A stretch of 64,000 nucleotides of DNA from Trueperaceae bacterium (lineage in GTDB: Bacteria; Deinococcota; Deinococci; Deinococcales; Trueperaceae): positions 218,896-282,895 of the forward strand of contig JAABTL010000002.1 of assembly GCA_011389865.1 (NCBI GenBank), read 5' to 3'. The notes beneath the pieces were generated by a model that was not told the origin of the DNA, made no database searches, and saw nothing but the letters and a program-made list of their open reading frames with translations. Position numbers and translations under genes: made by a program. This document shows, in pieces, positions 30,073 through 38,551 of the stretch; the first letter of the stretch is position 1, and every line of letters starts with the position of its first letter.

Positions 30073-31203
30073 GTGTTCCGCGACCTGATGAACTGGGCCT
30101 TCAAGCAGGCCGACGTCACGCCGACCTTCGCCAGCCAGCACTGCCTGGCGGTGCGTGGCGGCGGCTGCCGCGCGTGCGCCGAGGTCTGCCCACACGAGGC
30201 GATCACGGTCACCCGCACGGTCAAGATCGAGCCGATCGACTGCACGGGCTGCGGCCTGTGCGTGGCGGTCTGCCCCAGCTTCGCCCTGGCGCCGCGCGAA
30301 CGGGTCGTGACGGACCACGCCGTGCGCTGCTCGGCGGTGCAGGGCGAGACGACCTCGGTCGTCTGCCTGGCGCGCCTGCAGGCCAGCGATTTGGTCCGGA
30401 TGGCGGCGCCGGGGCGCCCCCTGACGCTCGCGCGGTCGGACTGCGCGGACTGCGACATCGGGGGCGCGGCCGTGCCGGCGGCGGTCGACCGGGCCGCCGC
30501 GGAGGCGCGCGACCTGCTCGCCCTCCACGGCCGGACGCTGGAGCTCGAGGTGGTGGAGGTCGAGCGCTTCGACCTCCCGCGCGACCGCGTCGAGATCTCG
30601 CGCCGCGACCTGCTGCGCGGTGGCTGGAAGGAGGTCCGACGCTCCAGCAGCTTGCTGCTGGCGCCGCTCGAGGGCTTCGCCGAAGCCGACGAGGACGCGG
30701 TCGACCGGCGCGCGTTGCCGGTCGAGCACCAGCGCCGCATCCGCGCCATCGCGCTGTCGAAGCCCGAGCCCGACGCGGTCGTGCCGCTCACGCTCCCCGA
30801 GGTGCTCGACGGCTGCATCCTCTGCCCGGCATGCACCCGCGCCTGCCCCACCAACGCCCTGCGACGCGTCTTCGACGGCGACGCCGCCGGCGGGGCGCGA
30901 CTCGAGCTGGACAACGACCGCTGCATCGGCTGCGACGCCTGCGTCGACGCCTGCCCCGTGGACGTCGTGCGCATGCGCGACGACGTCACCTGGGGCGAGT
31001 ACACGGGACCGCCGCGGATCGTCTACCGGGCGGACCGGCCGGCCGCACCCCTCGGCGCCGTCGTCCGGGCGGCGTCGGACCCGGCCCCTGGGGGCGAGCC
31101 CGGAGGGGAGACGGCGACCGGCGAGGAAGCGGGCGGCCCCGAACCCACCGACGACCTCGACGCGTCTGCCGACGGCAGCGGTGACGAAGCCCACGCGTCG
31201 TAG
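30073..31203 (+). CDS. Polyferredoxin-like 4Fe-4S protein
   Basis: A 376-residue soluble iron-sulfur protein. Cys24/32/35/39 and Cys57/60/63/67 form an N-terminal two-cluster ferredoxin; Cys248/251/254/258 and Cys284/287/290/294 form a C-terminal one (CxxCxxCxxxCP pattern). Between them, Cys86, Cys98, Cys124 and Cys127 could hold a fifth cluster or a zinc. A Gly/Glu/Asp-rich acidic tail follows (about 335-376). It starts with GTG seven bases after the DAHP synthase stop and is followed by a small winged-helix-like gene and an acyl-CoA dehydrogenase. An electron-transfer role is clear; the partner is unknown. Confidence 0.8.
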   Translation: MFRDLMNWAFKQADVTPTFASQHCLAVRGGGCRACAEVCPHEAITVTRTVKIEPIDCTGCGLCVAVCPSFALAPRERVVTDHAVRCSAVQGETTSVVCLARLQASDLVRMAAPGRPLTLARSDCADCDIGGAAVPAAVDRAAAEARDLLALHGRTLELEVVEVERFDLPRDRVEISRRDLLRGGWKEVRRSSSLLLAPLEGFAEADEDAVDRRALPVEHQRRIRAIALSKPEPDAVVPLTLPEVLDGCILCPACTRACPTNALRRVFDGDAAGGARLELDNDRCIGCDACVDACPVDVVRMRDDVTWGEYTGPPRIVYRADRPAAPLGAVVRAASDPAPGGEPGGETATGEEAGGPEPTDDLDASADGSGDEAHAS

Positions 31204-31206
31204 GAT
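31201..31206 (+). promoter_or_regulatory. -10 element of the small winged-helix gene, leaderless type
   Basis: TAGGAT overlaps the stop of the polyferredoxin gene and ends five bases before the next ATG (31212). It predicts an internal, leaderless promoter. Confidence 0.4.
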
Positions 31207-31211
31207 GGGGC

Positions 31212-31454
31212 ATGACCGTCGACGACTGGGTCTTCGAAGCCTTGGAGCGAGCGGCAGCCTCCGGCGCCACCGTGCGCGAGGTCCAGCGTTCGATCGACGA
31301 GCACCACTACGAGGAGCTGGCGATCGACACGATCGAGACCTCGCTCGCGGCCCTGGCCGCGGCCGGCCGCATCGTGGAGCGCGAGGGCCGCTGGCGGGTG
31401 CAACGGAGCACCAGCAAGGAAGACGCGCTCAAGCGGCTGTTCGGCGACGCGTGA
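31212..31454 (+). CDS. Small winged-helix-like protein of unknown function
   Basis: 80 residues with predicted helices and a strand-turn ending: TVREVQRSIDEHHYEELAID, SLAALAAAGRIVEREGRWRV. That pattern (helix, helix, recognition-like helix, GR.V...G.W.V wing) resembles a minimal winged helix. I do not recognise a named family. It starts five bases after a -10 hexamer and lies between the polyferredoxin and the dehydrogenase, so it could regulate that small cluster; this is a guess from position. Confidence 0.6.
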   Translation: MTVDDWVFEALERAAASGATVREVQRSIDEHHYEELAIDTIETSLAALAAAGRIVEREGRWRVQRSTSKEDALKRLFGDA

Positions 31455-31491
31455 GGCGGCGGGCCGCCGCAGGACCCTCCCGGAGGAACGC

Positions 31492-32688
31492 ATGAGCTCG
31501 AGCACGACCCGACGGCGCGCCCGCATCGACGACTTCTACGACCTCGACGCACAGCTCGCGCCCGAGGAGCGCATGATACGGGACGGCGTCCGCGAGTACG
31601 TGCGCGGCGAACTGCTCCCGCACGTCGGCGACTGGTGGAGCGAGGGCCTCTTCCCGCCCGAGCTGCCGGCGCGCCTCGGCGAGATCGGGGTGCTCGGCGT
31701 GACGCTGCCGGAGGCCTTCGGGGGCGCGGGGGCGTCGGCCACCGCCTACGGGCTGGTCGCCCGCGAGATCGAGTACGCCGATTCGGGCCTGCGGAGCTTC
31801 GTCAGCGTGCAGTCCAGCCTCGTCATGTACCCCATCCACCGCTGGGCCAGCGAGGCGCTCCAGCGCTCCTGGCTGCCGCGGCTCGCCAGCGGCGAGGCCA
31901 TCGGCTGCTTCGGGCTGACCGAGCCGGATGCCGGCTCGGACCCCGGCGCCATGCGCACCCGCTGCCGGCGCGTGGGCGACGACTGGGTCATCACCGGCGT
32001 CAAGCGCTGGATCACCAGCGGGAGCAACGCACACGTCGCCATCGTGTGGGCCCGCGAGGAGGCCGACGGCGGCGACGGCCGCATCCTCGGCTTCGTGGTC
32101 GACACGGACAGGCCCGGCTTCCAGGCGGTCGACATCAAGACGAAGGCCTCGATGCGCGCATCGGTGACGAGCGAGCTCTACCTCGACGAGGTCGCGGTCC
32201 CGGAGTCCCAGCGCCTCGACGTCGTCGGCCTGGGCGGCGCGCTGGCTTGCCTCAACCAGGCCCGCTACGGCATCGCCTGGGGCGTGCTCGGGGCGGGTTT
32301 CGCCTGCCTGGAGGAGGCGGCGGCCTACGTCGCCGATCGCCCCGCGTTCGGGCGACCGCTGGCGGCGAAGCAGCTGGTCCAGTCGCGCCTCGCCGACATG
32401 CTCGCCGACCTGACCAAGGGCAGCCTCCTGGCGCACCACTTGGGCCGCCTGAAGGAGCGTGGCCAGGACACCCCGGCCCGCGTCTCGCTGGCGAAGCGCG
32501 ACAACGTCCGCGCGGCGCTCGGCGCCGCCCGCGCCGCGCGCGACCTGCTCGGCGGGAACGGCATCACCACGGAGTACACCGCCATCCGCCACATGCTCAA
32601 CCTGGAGACGGTCGCGACCTACGAGGGCACGGACGCGGTGCACACGCTGGTGCTCGGGCGCGAGATCACGGGTGAAGCGGCGTTCTAG
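31492..32688 (+). CDS. gcdH: Acyl-CoA dehydrogenase, glutaryl-CoA dehydrogenase-like
   Basis: FAD enzyme that oxidises an acyl-CoA, most likely glutaryl-CoA to crotonyl-CoA in lysine/tryptophan breakdown. Over 398 residues it matches the glutaryl-CoA branch: LRSFVSVQSSLVMYPI with the substrate-binding Arg, IGCFGLTEPDAGSDPGAMRT, WITSGSNA, LGGNGIT, and the catalytic Glu378 in ATYEGTDAVHTLVLGREITG. ATG 31492 has a GGAGGAACGC ribosome site. The electron acceptor (ETF) is not in the window; the polyferredoxin two genes upstream is a neighbour but not an expected partner. Confidence 0.88.
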   Translation: MSSSTTRRRARIDDFYDLDAQLAPEERMIRDGVREYVRGELLPHVGDWWSEGLFPPELPARLGEIGVLGVTLPEAFGGAGASATAYGLVAREIEYADSGLRSFVSVQSSLVMYPIHRWASEALQRSWLPRLASGEAIGCFGLTEPDAGSDPGAMRTRCRRVGDDWVITGVKRWITSGSNAHVAIVWAREEADGGDGRILGFVVDTDRPGFQAVDIKTKASMRASVTSELYLDEVAVPESQRLDVVGLGGALACLNQARYGIAWGVLGAGFACLEEAAAYVADRPAFGRPLAAKQLVQSRLADMLADLTKGSLLAHHLGRLKERGQDTPARVSLAKRDNVRAALGAARAARDLLGGNGITTEYTAIRHMLNLETVATYEGTDAVHTLVLGREITGEAAF

Positions 32689-32755
32689 CCGCTCTGGGCA
32701 CCCGGACCGGGGCCTCGGAACCCTGCGTGGGCGGCGCGCCCCCCGGAAGACCCGC

Positions 32756-33091
32756 TCAGCGCCCGGCGGTGGCGAGGACCGTCAGCGCGATGGCGACGGT
32801 CCCGGCCGCCGCGCGCAGCGCGTGACGCCAGGGGACCACCCTGCGTAGGACGAGGCGGGCGTTGCGCCACGACGTCAGCGACGCCATCAGAGCGCCGGCG
32901 GTCACCAGCGGCACGGCCCCCGGGAGCCCGTAGCCGACGGCGACCCCGCCGACGGTGAGCAGCACGGCGGCGATGAAGAAGGCGGCGCCGAACGCCGAGC
33001 GGCGACGCACCACGGCCCAAGCCCCGAAGGCGTTCACCACCGCGTAGCCGAAGGCGAACACGACGGCCGCCACGGCCACCGCGGTGTTCAC
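32756..33091 (-). CDS. Small membrane protein, unknown function
   Basis: 111 residues with about three to four hydrophobic segments (VAAVVFAFGYAVVNAFGAWA, FGAAFFIAAVLLTVGGVAVG, VPLVTAGALMASL, and a C-terminal segment). No motif recognised. The GTG start overlaps the stop of the DUF2229-like gene (GTGA), so the two are translationally coupled and probably work together. Confidence 0.7.
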   Translation of the reverse strand: MNTAVAVAAVVFAFGYAVVNAFGAWAVVRRRSAFGAAFFIAAVLLTVGGVAVGYGLPGAVPLVTAGALMASLTSWRNARLVLRRVVPWRHALRAAAGTVAIALTVLATAGR

Positions 33092-33957
33092 GGTGCGGCC
33101 CCGCCCGGATGCAGCAGCGCCCGGAAGGTGCGCTCGCGGTCGGCGAGATCGCGGAGTGGCACCATCTCGACCCGCGCACCCGCGATCGCCTCGGCGCGCC
33201 GCGACAGCCACAGGTCGCTGCCCGACGCCCCGTCGACGACCCACCGCAGCGCGCCCACCGAACCCGAGCGGGCGAAGCGGCGCAGCGCTCCCAGGGCCTC
33301 GGCGTCGGTGTCCACCAGCGCGGGGTCGACGCGCCGCGCCTCTGAGCGCAGGTCGGCGGGGTCGTAGGCGTACGGACCCACCGCATGCTCGGACGGCCGA
33401 GCGACGAGTGCGGCCACCGCGGGCGTGGCCCACCAGGGCTGGCCGAGCACGGCGACGGTCAGCGCGCCGGAAGGCGCCTGGGGAACGCCGCGCCGCGTCC
33501 GCCGCGGCGGGTGGGCCTCCGCTCGGTGCTGCGACCACGCGCGGCGCACCGCGCCCACGTCGGGCGTGAGGCGCCGCAGGAAGGGGATCGCCTCGTTCTC
33601 GACGGAGCGACCGAGATCGGCCGGCAACGCCCAGACCGGCGGCAGGCCGGGCACCGAACGCGCGAGCATCGTCGGGAGATCGGCCACCCAGGGGTCCTGC
33701 GCCGCGCCGCGGGTCGCGCCGTCGTCCGGGTTGAGGCTCGGCGCCACCAGGAGGTCGACGCCCTCCAGCGCCAGCGCCGCCGCGACCGCCAACCTGAACG
33801 CGACCGTCGGCGCCACCGCCACCCGCGGGTCCGCCAGGCGCGCGACGACGTCGTCGGGGTCGGGCAGCACGACCTCCGACCCCGCGGCCAGGGTCAGCGT
33901 CGTCCAGAAGGGACCGTAACGGTCCCACAACAGGTGGGTGAGAAAGCCGACGCGCAC
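33088..33957 (-). CDS. DUF2229-like protein related to CoA-dehydratase activases
   Basis: 289 residues. The N-terminus VRVGFLTHLLWDRYGPFWTT followed by LTLAAGSEVVLPDPDDV resembles DUF2229, the domain found with BadF/HgdC-type 2-hydroxyacyl-CoA dehydratase activases and their D-component-like relatives. The ASKHA ATPase and the Cys ligands of those enzymes are absent, so it is at most a stand-alone relative. Residues about 170-195 (GALTVAVLGQPWWATPAV) open a second half that repeats the theme. The GTG start is eight bases after TACCCT. It heads a two-gene operon with a small membrane protein. Function unknown. Confidence 0.6.
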   Translation of the reverse strand: MRVGFLTHLLWDRYGPFWTTLTLAAGSEVVLPDPDDVVARLADPRVAVAPTVAFRLAVAAALALEGVDLLVAPSLNPDDGATRGAAQDPWVADLPTMLARSVPGLPPVWALPADLGRSVENEAIPFLRRLTPDVGAVRRAWSQHRAEAHPPRRTRRGVPQAPSGALTVAVLGQPWWATPAVAALVARPSEHAVGPYAYDPADLRSEARRVDPALVDTDAEALGALRRFARSGSVGALRWVVDGASGSDLWLSRRAEAIAGARVEMVPLRDLADRERTFRALLHPGGAAP

Positions 33958-33965
33958 GACCGTCG

Positions 33966-33971
33966 AGGGTA
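33966..33971 (-). promoter_or_regulatory. -10 element of the DUF2229-like gene, leaderless type
   Basis: TACCCT on the minus strand, eight bases before GTG 33957. The facing glycosyltransferase has its own -10 at 34063, making a divergent promoter region. Confidence 0.45.
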
Positions 33972-34062
33972 GCACGGGGCGACCCACGAAGCGGCGCCCG
34001 CCGGCCGGCGTCGCGCGTCGGGCGGCGGACGGCGGACGGCGGCCGGCGGGCGGCCGTCATGC

Positions 34063-34068
34063 TAGCCT
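34063..34068 (+). promoter_or_regulatory. -10 element of the GT2 gene
   Basis: TAGCCT ends ten bases before ATG 34079; at most a few leader bases are expected. The upstream 50 bases are a GGC/GGA-rich run with no -35 hexamer. Confidence 0.4.
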
Positions 34069-34078
34069 GACCGGCCGG

Positions 34079-35326
34079 ATGTCAGCCGGGCTCGTCGTGC
34101 TCACCGCCCTCGTCGTTCCGTACCTGGCGCTGATGCTGCTCATCGCGCTCGGGATGCGCTGGCCGACCGCGCCTGCGCCCGCGGTCCGACGGTGGCCGAG
34201 CGTCGACGTCGTGGTCGCCGCGCGCGACGAGGAGGTCCGGCTGCCCGCGACGCTGGCGGCGCTGAGGGCGCTCGACTACCCCGGCGTGCTGCGGGTGATC
34301 GTCGTGGACGACCGCTCCAGCGACGCGACGGCCCAGGTCGTGCGCGCGGCGCGCCTACGAGACCCGCGCCTGTCGCTCGTGGAGGTGCGACGGTCCTCGC
34401 GGCGGATGGCGCCGAAGGTGCACGCGGTCGCCACAGGCGTGCGCGCGGGCAGCGGTGAGATCGTCCTGACGACCGACGCGGATTGCGTCGTGGACCCCGG
34501 TTGGGCGCGCGCGATGGTGGCACCGTTCGCCGACCCGCGGGTCGTCTGGACGCTCGGGTCGGTCACCACGCGCCGGCCCGGGGAGGCGCGCGGTTTCCGC
34601 GAGCGCTTCGAGGCGATCGACTGGCTCTCCCTGATGCTCGTCTCGCGCTCCCTCTCGCGCCTCGGCTGGAGCCTCGCCTCGAGCGCCAACGCGCAGGCGT
34701 ACCGCCGCTCGGCCTTCGAGGCGGTCGGCGGCTTCGGGCTCGCGGGCCGCGCGCCATCCGGCGACGAGGACCTGTTGGCGCAGCGTCTGGGCCGCCTGCC
34801 GCGCACGCGCAGCGTGTTCGTCGACGAGCCCGCCGCACGCGTGATCACCGCCCCGATGCCCTCGTGGCGCCGGCTGATCGACCAACGGCGGCGCTGGGTG
34901 AGCCGCTACCAGCACGTCGACCAGTACCACCGGGGCTTCTGGCTCGCCATCACCCTCCTCGGCGCCCAGAGCCTGGCGCTGTCGCTCGCGCTGCTGTCGC
35001 TACCGTTCGTGCCCGGCGCCGCCGGGACGGTGCTCGGCCTGTGGGGTGCGAAGCTCGCCATCGAGGTCCCCGGCATGCGCGTGGGCATGCGCCTCTTGGG
35101 TAGGCCCGACCTCGTGGGGGGCGTGCTCGGATGGGCGCTGCTGCACCCGTTCTTCATCAGCCTGGCGCTGGTCGCGTCGCTGCTGCGTCCCGTCCCCCGG
35201 CGCGGTCTCGCGCCGGGGGACGGGCACGCCTCATGGCGCATGCCCGCGGCGGCGTCCGGGTACCGCCGACGGCTCTGGCGCGCGCGCTGGCGACGCTGGC
35301 GCCGCCGCTTCTCGGCGCGGGCCTGA
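34079..35326 (+). CDS. Membrane glycosyltransferase, family 2
   Basis: 415 residues: an N-terminal membrane segment (VVLTALVVPYLALMLLIALG), a GT-A catalytic domain (about 35-280) with VDVVVAARDEEVRLPATLAA, VDDRSSD, the metal-binding TTDADCVVDPG and the acceptor block SGDEDLLAQRLG, then QRRRWVSRYQHVDQYHRG (QxxRW) and C-terminal membrane helices. Resembles processive or lipid-linked GT2 enzymes (CrtQ-like, ceramide-glucosyltransferase-like). Substrate unknown. The GT4 gene follows in the same direction, suggesting shared work on a glycolipid or carotenoid glycoside. Confidence 0.85.
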   Translation: MSAGLVVLTALVVPYLALMLLIALGMRWPTAPAPAVRRWPSVDVVVAARDEEVRLPATLAALRALDYPGVLRVIVVDDRSSDATAQVVRAARLRDPRLSLVEVRRSSRRMAPKVHAVATGVRAGSGEIVLTTDADCVVDPGWARAMVAPFADPRVVWTLGSVTTRRPGEARGFRERFEAIDWLSLMLVSRSLSRLGWSLASSANAQAYRRSAFEAVGGFGLAGRAPSGDEDLLAQRLGRLPRTRSVFVDEPAARVITAPMPSWRRLIDQRRRWVSRYQHVDQYHRGFWLAITLLGAQSLALSLALLSLPFVPGAAGTVLGLWGAKLAIEVPGMRVGMRLLGRPDLVGGVLGWALLHPFFISLALVASLLRPVPRRGLAPGDGHASWRMPAAASGYRRRLWRARWRRWRRRFSARA

Positions 35327-35479
35327 GAGGCCCGAGCGCGCTCGGTCGCCGGCCCGGGGTGGTAACTTGACGGCCGTGGGGCACGCCGTCCCGGCCATCG
35401 ACCGGTGCCGCGGGCGGAGGATCCGCCGTCTCGCGTCCGACCGGCGACGGGCGTTCGGGACCGCAGGAGGACGCCGACG

Positions 35480-36655
35480 ATGCGCATCGCGATGTACAGC
35501 GAGAACTTCCTGCCGAAGATCGACGGCGTCGTCACCCGCATCACCCGCACGCTCGAACAGCTCCGCGCCCTGGGGCACGAAGCACTGATCTTCGCCCCCC
35601 ACGACCCGCCGTCGTCCTACATGGGCCACCGGGTGGTCCGCGTGCCGGCGGTGCCGTTCCGCCCGTGGCAACCCGAGCTCTTCCTCGGCCTGCCGCGTCC
35701 ACGCCTCGGACGCGAGCTCGACGCCTTCGCCCCCGACGTGGTGCACGTGGTCAATCCCGTCATCCTGGGGCTGTGGGGGACCATCGTCGCGCGCCAACGC
35801 GGCCTGCCGCTGCTCGCCTCGTACCACACCGACATCACCCAGTACGCCGTGCACCTGGGCATCGGCTTCCTGTCGCCGATCTCCCGGGTCTTCCTGCGCG
35901 ACGTCCACAACCAGGCCCACGTCAACCTGTGCACCTCGCAGCCGATGGTGAACTCGGCGCGCGGGTTGGGCATCCGCCGCGTCCGCCTGTGGCCCAAGGC
36001 GGTCGACACCGAGCTCTTCCACCCCGACCGGCGGGACAGCGCGATGCGCGAGCGCCTGTCGGGCGGCCACCCCGACGCGCCCCTGATGCTGTACGTCGGT
36101 CGCGTGTCGGCGGAGAAGCGCCTCGACTGGCTGTACGCTCCGGTCACCCAGATCCCGGGCGTGCGGCTGGCGGTGGTGGGGTCCGGGCCGGCGGAGACCG
36201 CGCTGCGCGAGCGCTTCGCCGGCACCGCCACCCACTTCCACGGCTACATGACCGGCGAGGAGCTGGCGCGCGCGTACGCCAGCGCCGACGTGCTCGCCTT
36301 CCCCTCCGACACCGAGACGCTGGGCTTCGTCGCCATGGAGGCGATGGCCTCGGGAACCCCGGCGGTCGGCGCCCGCGCCGGTGGCGTACCGGACGTCATC
36401 CGTCACGAGGAGAACGGCCTGCTGTTCACGCCGGGCGACCTCGGCGACCTCACCGCCCAGTTGCGGCGGCTCCTCGGCGACCCCGCGCTGCGGGCGACGT
36501 TCGCCGAGGCGGGTCGCCGCGACATGGAGCGCTGGTCGTGGCGGGCCGCCACCGAGCGGTTGGTCGACTACTACGAGCTCGCGCGCGAGGTCCACGCGCG
36601 CTTCGATCCACCCGGAGACGACCACCGCCGCCGCCGGCGCCGCCGCCGCCGCTAG
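35480..36655 (+). CDS. Glycosyltransferase family 4
   Basis: 391-residue GT-B enzyme. The N-terminal Rossmann half starts MRIAMYSENFLPKIDGVVTR and has VHVVNPVILGLWG and the YHTDITQYA acceptor loop; the donor half has LMLYVGRVSAEKRLDWL, GYMTGEELARAYASADVLAF and the EX7E motif region ETLGFVAMEAMASGTPAVG. This pattern is close to alpha-mannosyl/glucosyltransferases that build glycolipids (MgtA/PimB/SQD2-like). ATG 35480 has AGGAGG nine bases upstream. The C-terminus is a run of nine Arg encoded by CGC/CGG-type repeats. The stop shares the palindrome CTAG with the convergent btuD stop. Confidence 0.87.
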   Translation: MRIAMYSENFLPKIDGVVTRITRTLEQLRALGHEALIFAPHDPPSSYMGHRVVRVPAVPFRPWQPELFLGLPRPRLGRELDAFAPDVVHVVNPVILGLWGTIVARQRGLPLLASYHTDITQYAVHLGIGFLSPISRVFLRDVHNQAHVNLCTSQPMVNSARGLGIRRVRLWPKAVDTELFHPDRRDSAMRERLSGGHPDAPLMLYVGRVSAEKRLDWLYAPVTQIPGVRLAVVGSGPAETALRERFAGTATHFHGYMTGEELARAYASADVLAFPSDTETLGFVAMEAMASGTPAVGARAGGVPDVIRHEENGLLFTPGDLGDLTAQLRRLLGDPALRATFAEAGRRDMERWSWRAATERLVDYYELAREVHARFDPPGDDHRRRRRRRRR

Positions 36656-37488
36656 ACGCGCGGCACGACGACCGGCCCGCGCGGCGTGTCGAAGACGTCG
36701 ACCTCGGTGAGGTAGGCGCGAGCCAGCCGCTCGGGCGACAGCACGCGCGCGGCAGGCCCCTCGGCCACCACCCGCCCGTCGGTCAACAGCATCACCCGGT
36801 CGCAGACGCGCGCCGCGAGGTTGAGGTCGTGCGCCACCAGCAGGACGCCCACGCCGTCGGCGGCCGCGGCCCGCGCCGCCGCCAGCACCTCCGCCTGGTA
36901 CCGCAGATCGAGGTGGCTGGTGGGCTCGTCGAGCAGCAGCACGGCGGGACGCTGCGCCAGCGCCCTGGCCAGCACCACCCGTTGCCACTCGCCGCCCGAG
37001 AGCTGCTCGACCGGGCGGTCGGCGAGCTGCCAGACGCCGGTGGTACGCATCGCGCGCTCGACCTCGTCCTCGTCGACCTGGCGTGGACCGCGCCAAGGGT
37101 CGAGGTGCGGCGTGCGCCCCATGCGCACCACCTCGACCACGAGGAAGCCCTCGGGCAGCGGCGCCGCCTGGGGCACCACCGCGAGCCGCCGCGCCAGCTC
37201 GCGTCGCCCGTAGCGCGCCAGCGGGCGGCCCTCGACCCAGGCCTCGCCCGCGGTCACGGGGACGACCCTGGAGGCGACGCCGATGAGCGTCGACTTGCCG
37301 GCGCCGTTCGGCCCGATCAGGCCGACGACCTCCCCGGCGTCCAGGCTGAGATCGACCCCATGGAGCACCGTGCGCCGGCCGTAGCCCGCCACCACGCCGT
37401 CGAAGCGCAGCAGTGCGGGTCGCCCGTCGCTCGAGCCCGCGTCGGGCGGGCCCGCGTCACGCGGGCGCGCGTCGCCCGAGTCCCTCAC
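36652..37488 (-). CDS. btuD: ABC transporter ATP-binding protein, cobalamin type
   Basis: ATPase of the B12 importer. In 278 residues the ABC core has Walker A GLIGPNGAGKST, Q loop VVPQAAPLPEG, signature LSGGEWQRVVLARALAQ, Walker B AVLLLDEPTSHLDL and switch His in LLVAHDLN. The first 25 residues are an Asp/Pro/Gly-rich extension (DSGDARPRDAGPPDAGSSDG). GTG start in a GTGA overlap with the permease stop. The riboswitch upstream of btuF sets the substrate as cobalamin or a corrinoid rather than iron chelate or haem. Confidence 0.9.
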   Translation of the reverse strand: MRDSGDARPRDAGPPDAGSSDGRPALLRFDGVVAGYGRRTVLHGVDLSLDAGEVVGLIGPNGAGKSTLIGVASRVVPVTAGEAWVEGRPLARYGRRELARRLAVVPQAAPLPEGFLVVEVVRMGRTPHLDPWRGPRQVDEDEVERAMRTTGVWQLADRPVEQLSGGEWQRVVLARALAQRPAVLLLDEPTSHLDLRYQAEVLAAARAAAADGVGVLLVAHDLNLAARVCDRVMLLTDGRVVAEGPAARVLSPERLARAYLTEVDVFDTPRGPVVVPRV

Positions 37489-38525
37489 GGCGCCACCCGG
37501 CGTCGCAGCAGCAGGAGGAAGAACGGGGCCCCGACGAGCGCGGTCACGACGCCGACGGGCAGCTCGGCCGGCGCGATCACCGTCCGCGCGACCAGGTCGG
37601 CCAGCACCATGAACCCCGCCCCCCACACCGCCGACAACGGCACCAGGCGCCGGTGGTCGGGGCCGAGCGCCAGGCGCACGGCGTGGGGGACCAGCAGGCC
37701 GACGAAGCCGATCACGCCGGCGACGCTGACGGCCGCCGCGGTCGCCAGGGTGCCGGCCGCCACCACCGTCAGCTTCAGCCCCTCCACCCGCAGCCCGAGC
37801 TGGGCGGCGGCGCGTTCGCCGAGCTGCAGCACGTCCAACGACCGGGCGGCGGCGACCAGCACGGCGCCGGCGACCAGCACCGGCGGCAGCAGCGTGCCGA
37901 CGCGCGCCCAGGAAGCGAACGCCAGGCTGCCGAGCAGCCAGGTCAGCACCCCGGCGGCCTGCTCGCGGGCGGCGAGCAGGACGAACGACGTGCCCGCCGC
38001 CAGGCACGACCCCACGACGACGCCGGCGAGCACCAGCGGGACGATCGGCAGGCTCCACCCCCGCCGGGCCAAAGCCACGACCAGCGCGACCGTGGCGGCC
38101 GCCCCCACGAAGGCCGCGAGCGGGACGCCGAGCGCGCCCAGGCCGAACGCGCCGCCGCTCACGATCGCCAGCGAGGCGGCGAACCCCGCGCCGCTCGCCG
38201 CGCCGAGCAGGTAGGGGTCGGCCAGCGGGTTGCGGAACACCCCCTGAAAGCCCGCGCCGGCGAGCCCGAGCGCGGCGCCGACGAGCGCGGCCAGCGCCAC
38301 GCGCGGCAGACGGATCTGCCACACGATCGTGTCGATCACGCGCGTCGCCTCGGCCTCCGGGGCGATGCGGGCACCCGCGACGCCCCCCCAGACGCCGCGG
38401 CCGACGGCCGCAAGCACCTCGCCGGCGGGGATCCGCACGCTGCCGACACCGGCCGCCACGACCAGCAGCAGCGCCAGCGCCCCGATCGACGCCAGCAGCG
38501 GCGTCGCGAGCCGCCGCCGGCCCAC
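37485..38525 (-). CDS. btuC: ABC transporter permease, FecCD/BtuC family
   Basis: Membrane channel of the importer with about nine to ten helices over 346 residues. Typical blocks are LPRVALAALVGAALGLAGAG, FQGVFRNPLADPYLLGAASG, and VSVAGVIGFVGLLVPHAVRL (coupling-helix region). From GTG 38525 the N-terminal helix is complete. A CTG at 38555, which forms CTGA with the btuF stop, would add ten residues and match the stop/start overlaps used by the rest of the operon, so the true start is uncertain. Confidence 0.9.
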   Translation of the reverse strand: MGRRRLATPLLASIGALALLLVVAAGVGSVRIPAGEVLAAVGRGVWGGVAGARIAPEAEATRVIDTIVWQIRLPRVALAALVGAALGLAGAGFQGVFRNPLADPYLLGAASGAGFAASLAIVSGGAFGLGALGVPLAAFVGAAATVALVVALARRGWSLPIVPLVLAGVVVGSCLAAGTSFVLLAAREQAAGVLTWLLGSLAFASWARVGTLLPPVLVAGAVLVAAARSLDVLQLGERAAAQLGLRVEGLKLTVVAAGTLATAAAVSVAGVIGFVGLLVPHAVRLALGPDHRRLVPLSAVWGAGFMVLADLVARTVIAPAELPVGVVTALVGAPFFLLLLRRRVAP

Positions 38526-38551
38526 GCCGCGCGCGGCGATCTGGGCGACGC

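Noticed and set aside
30073..31203. Assignment of the polyferredoxin to DsrK, HdrC or NADH dehydrogenase subunit I.
   Set aside because: Length, the central Cys set and neighbours do not match those families; only a general electron-transfer call is supported.
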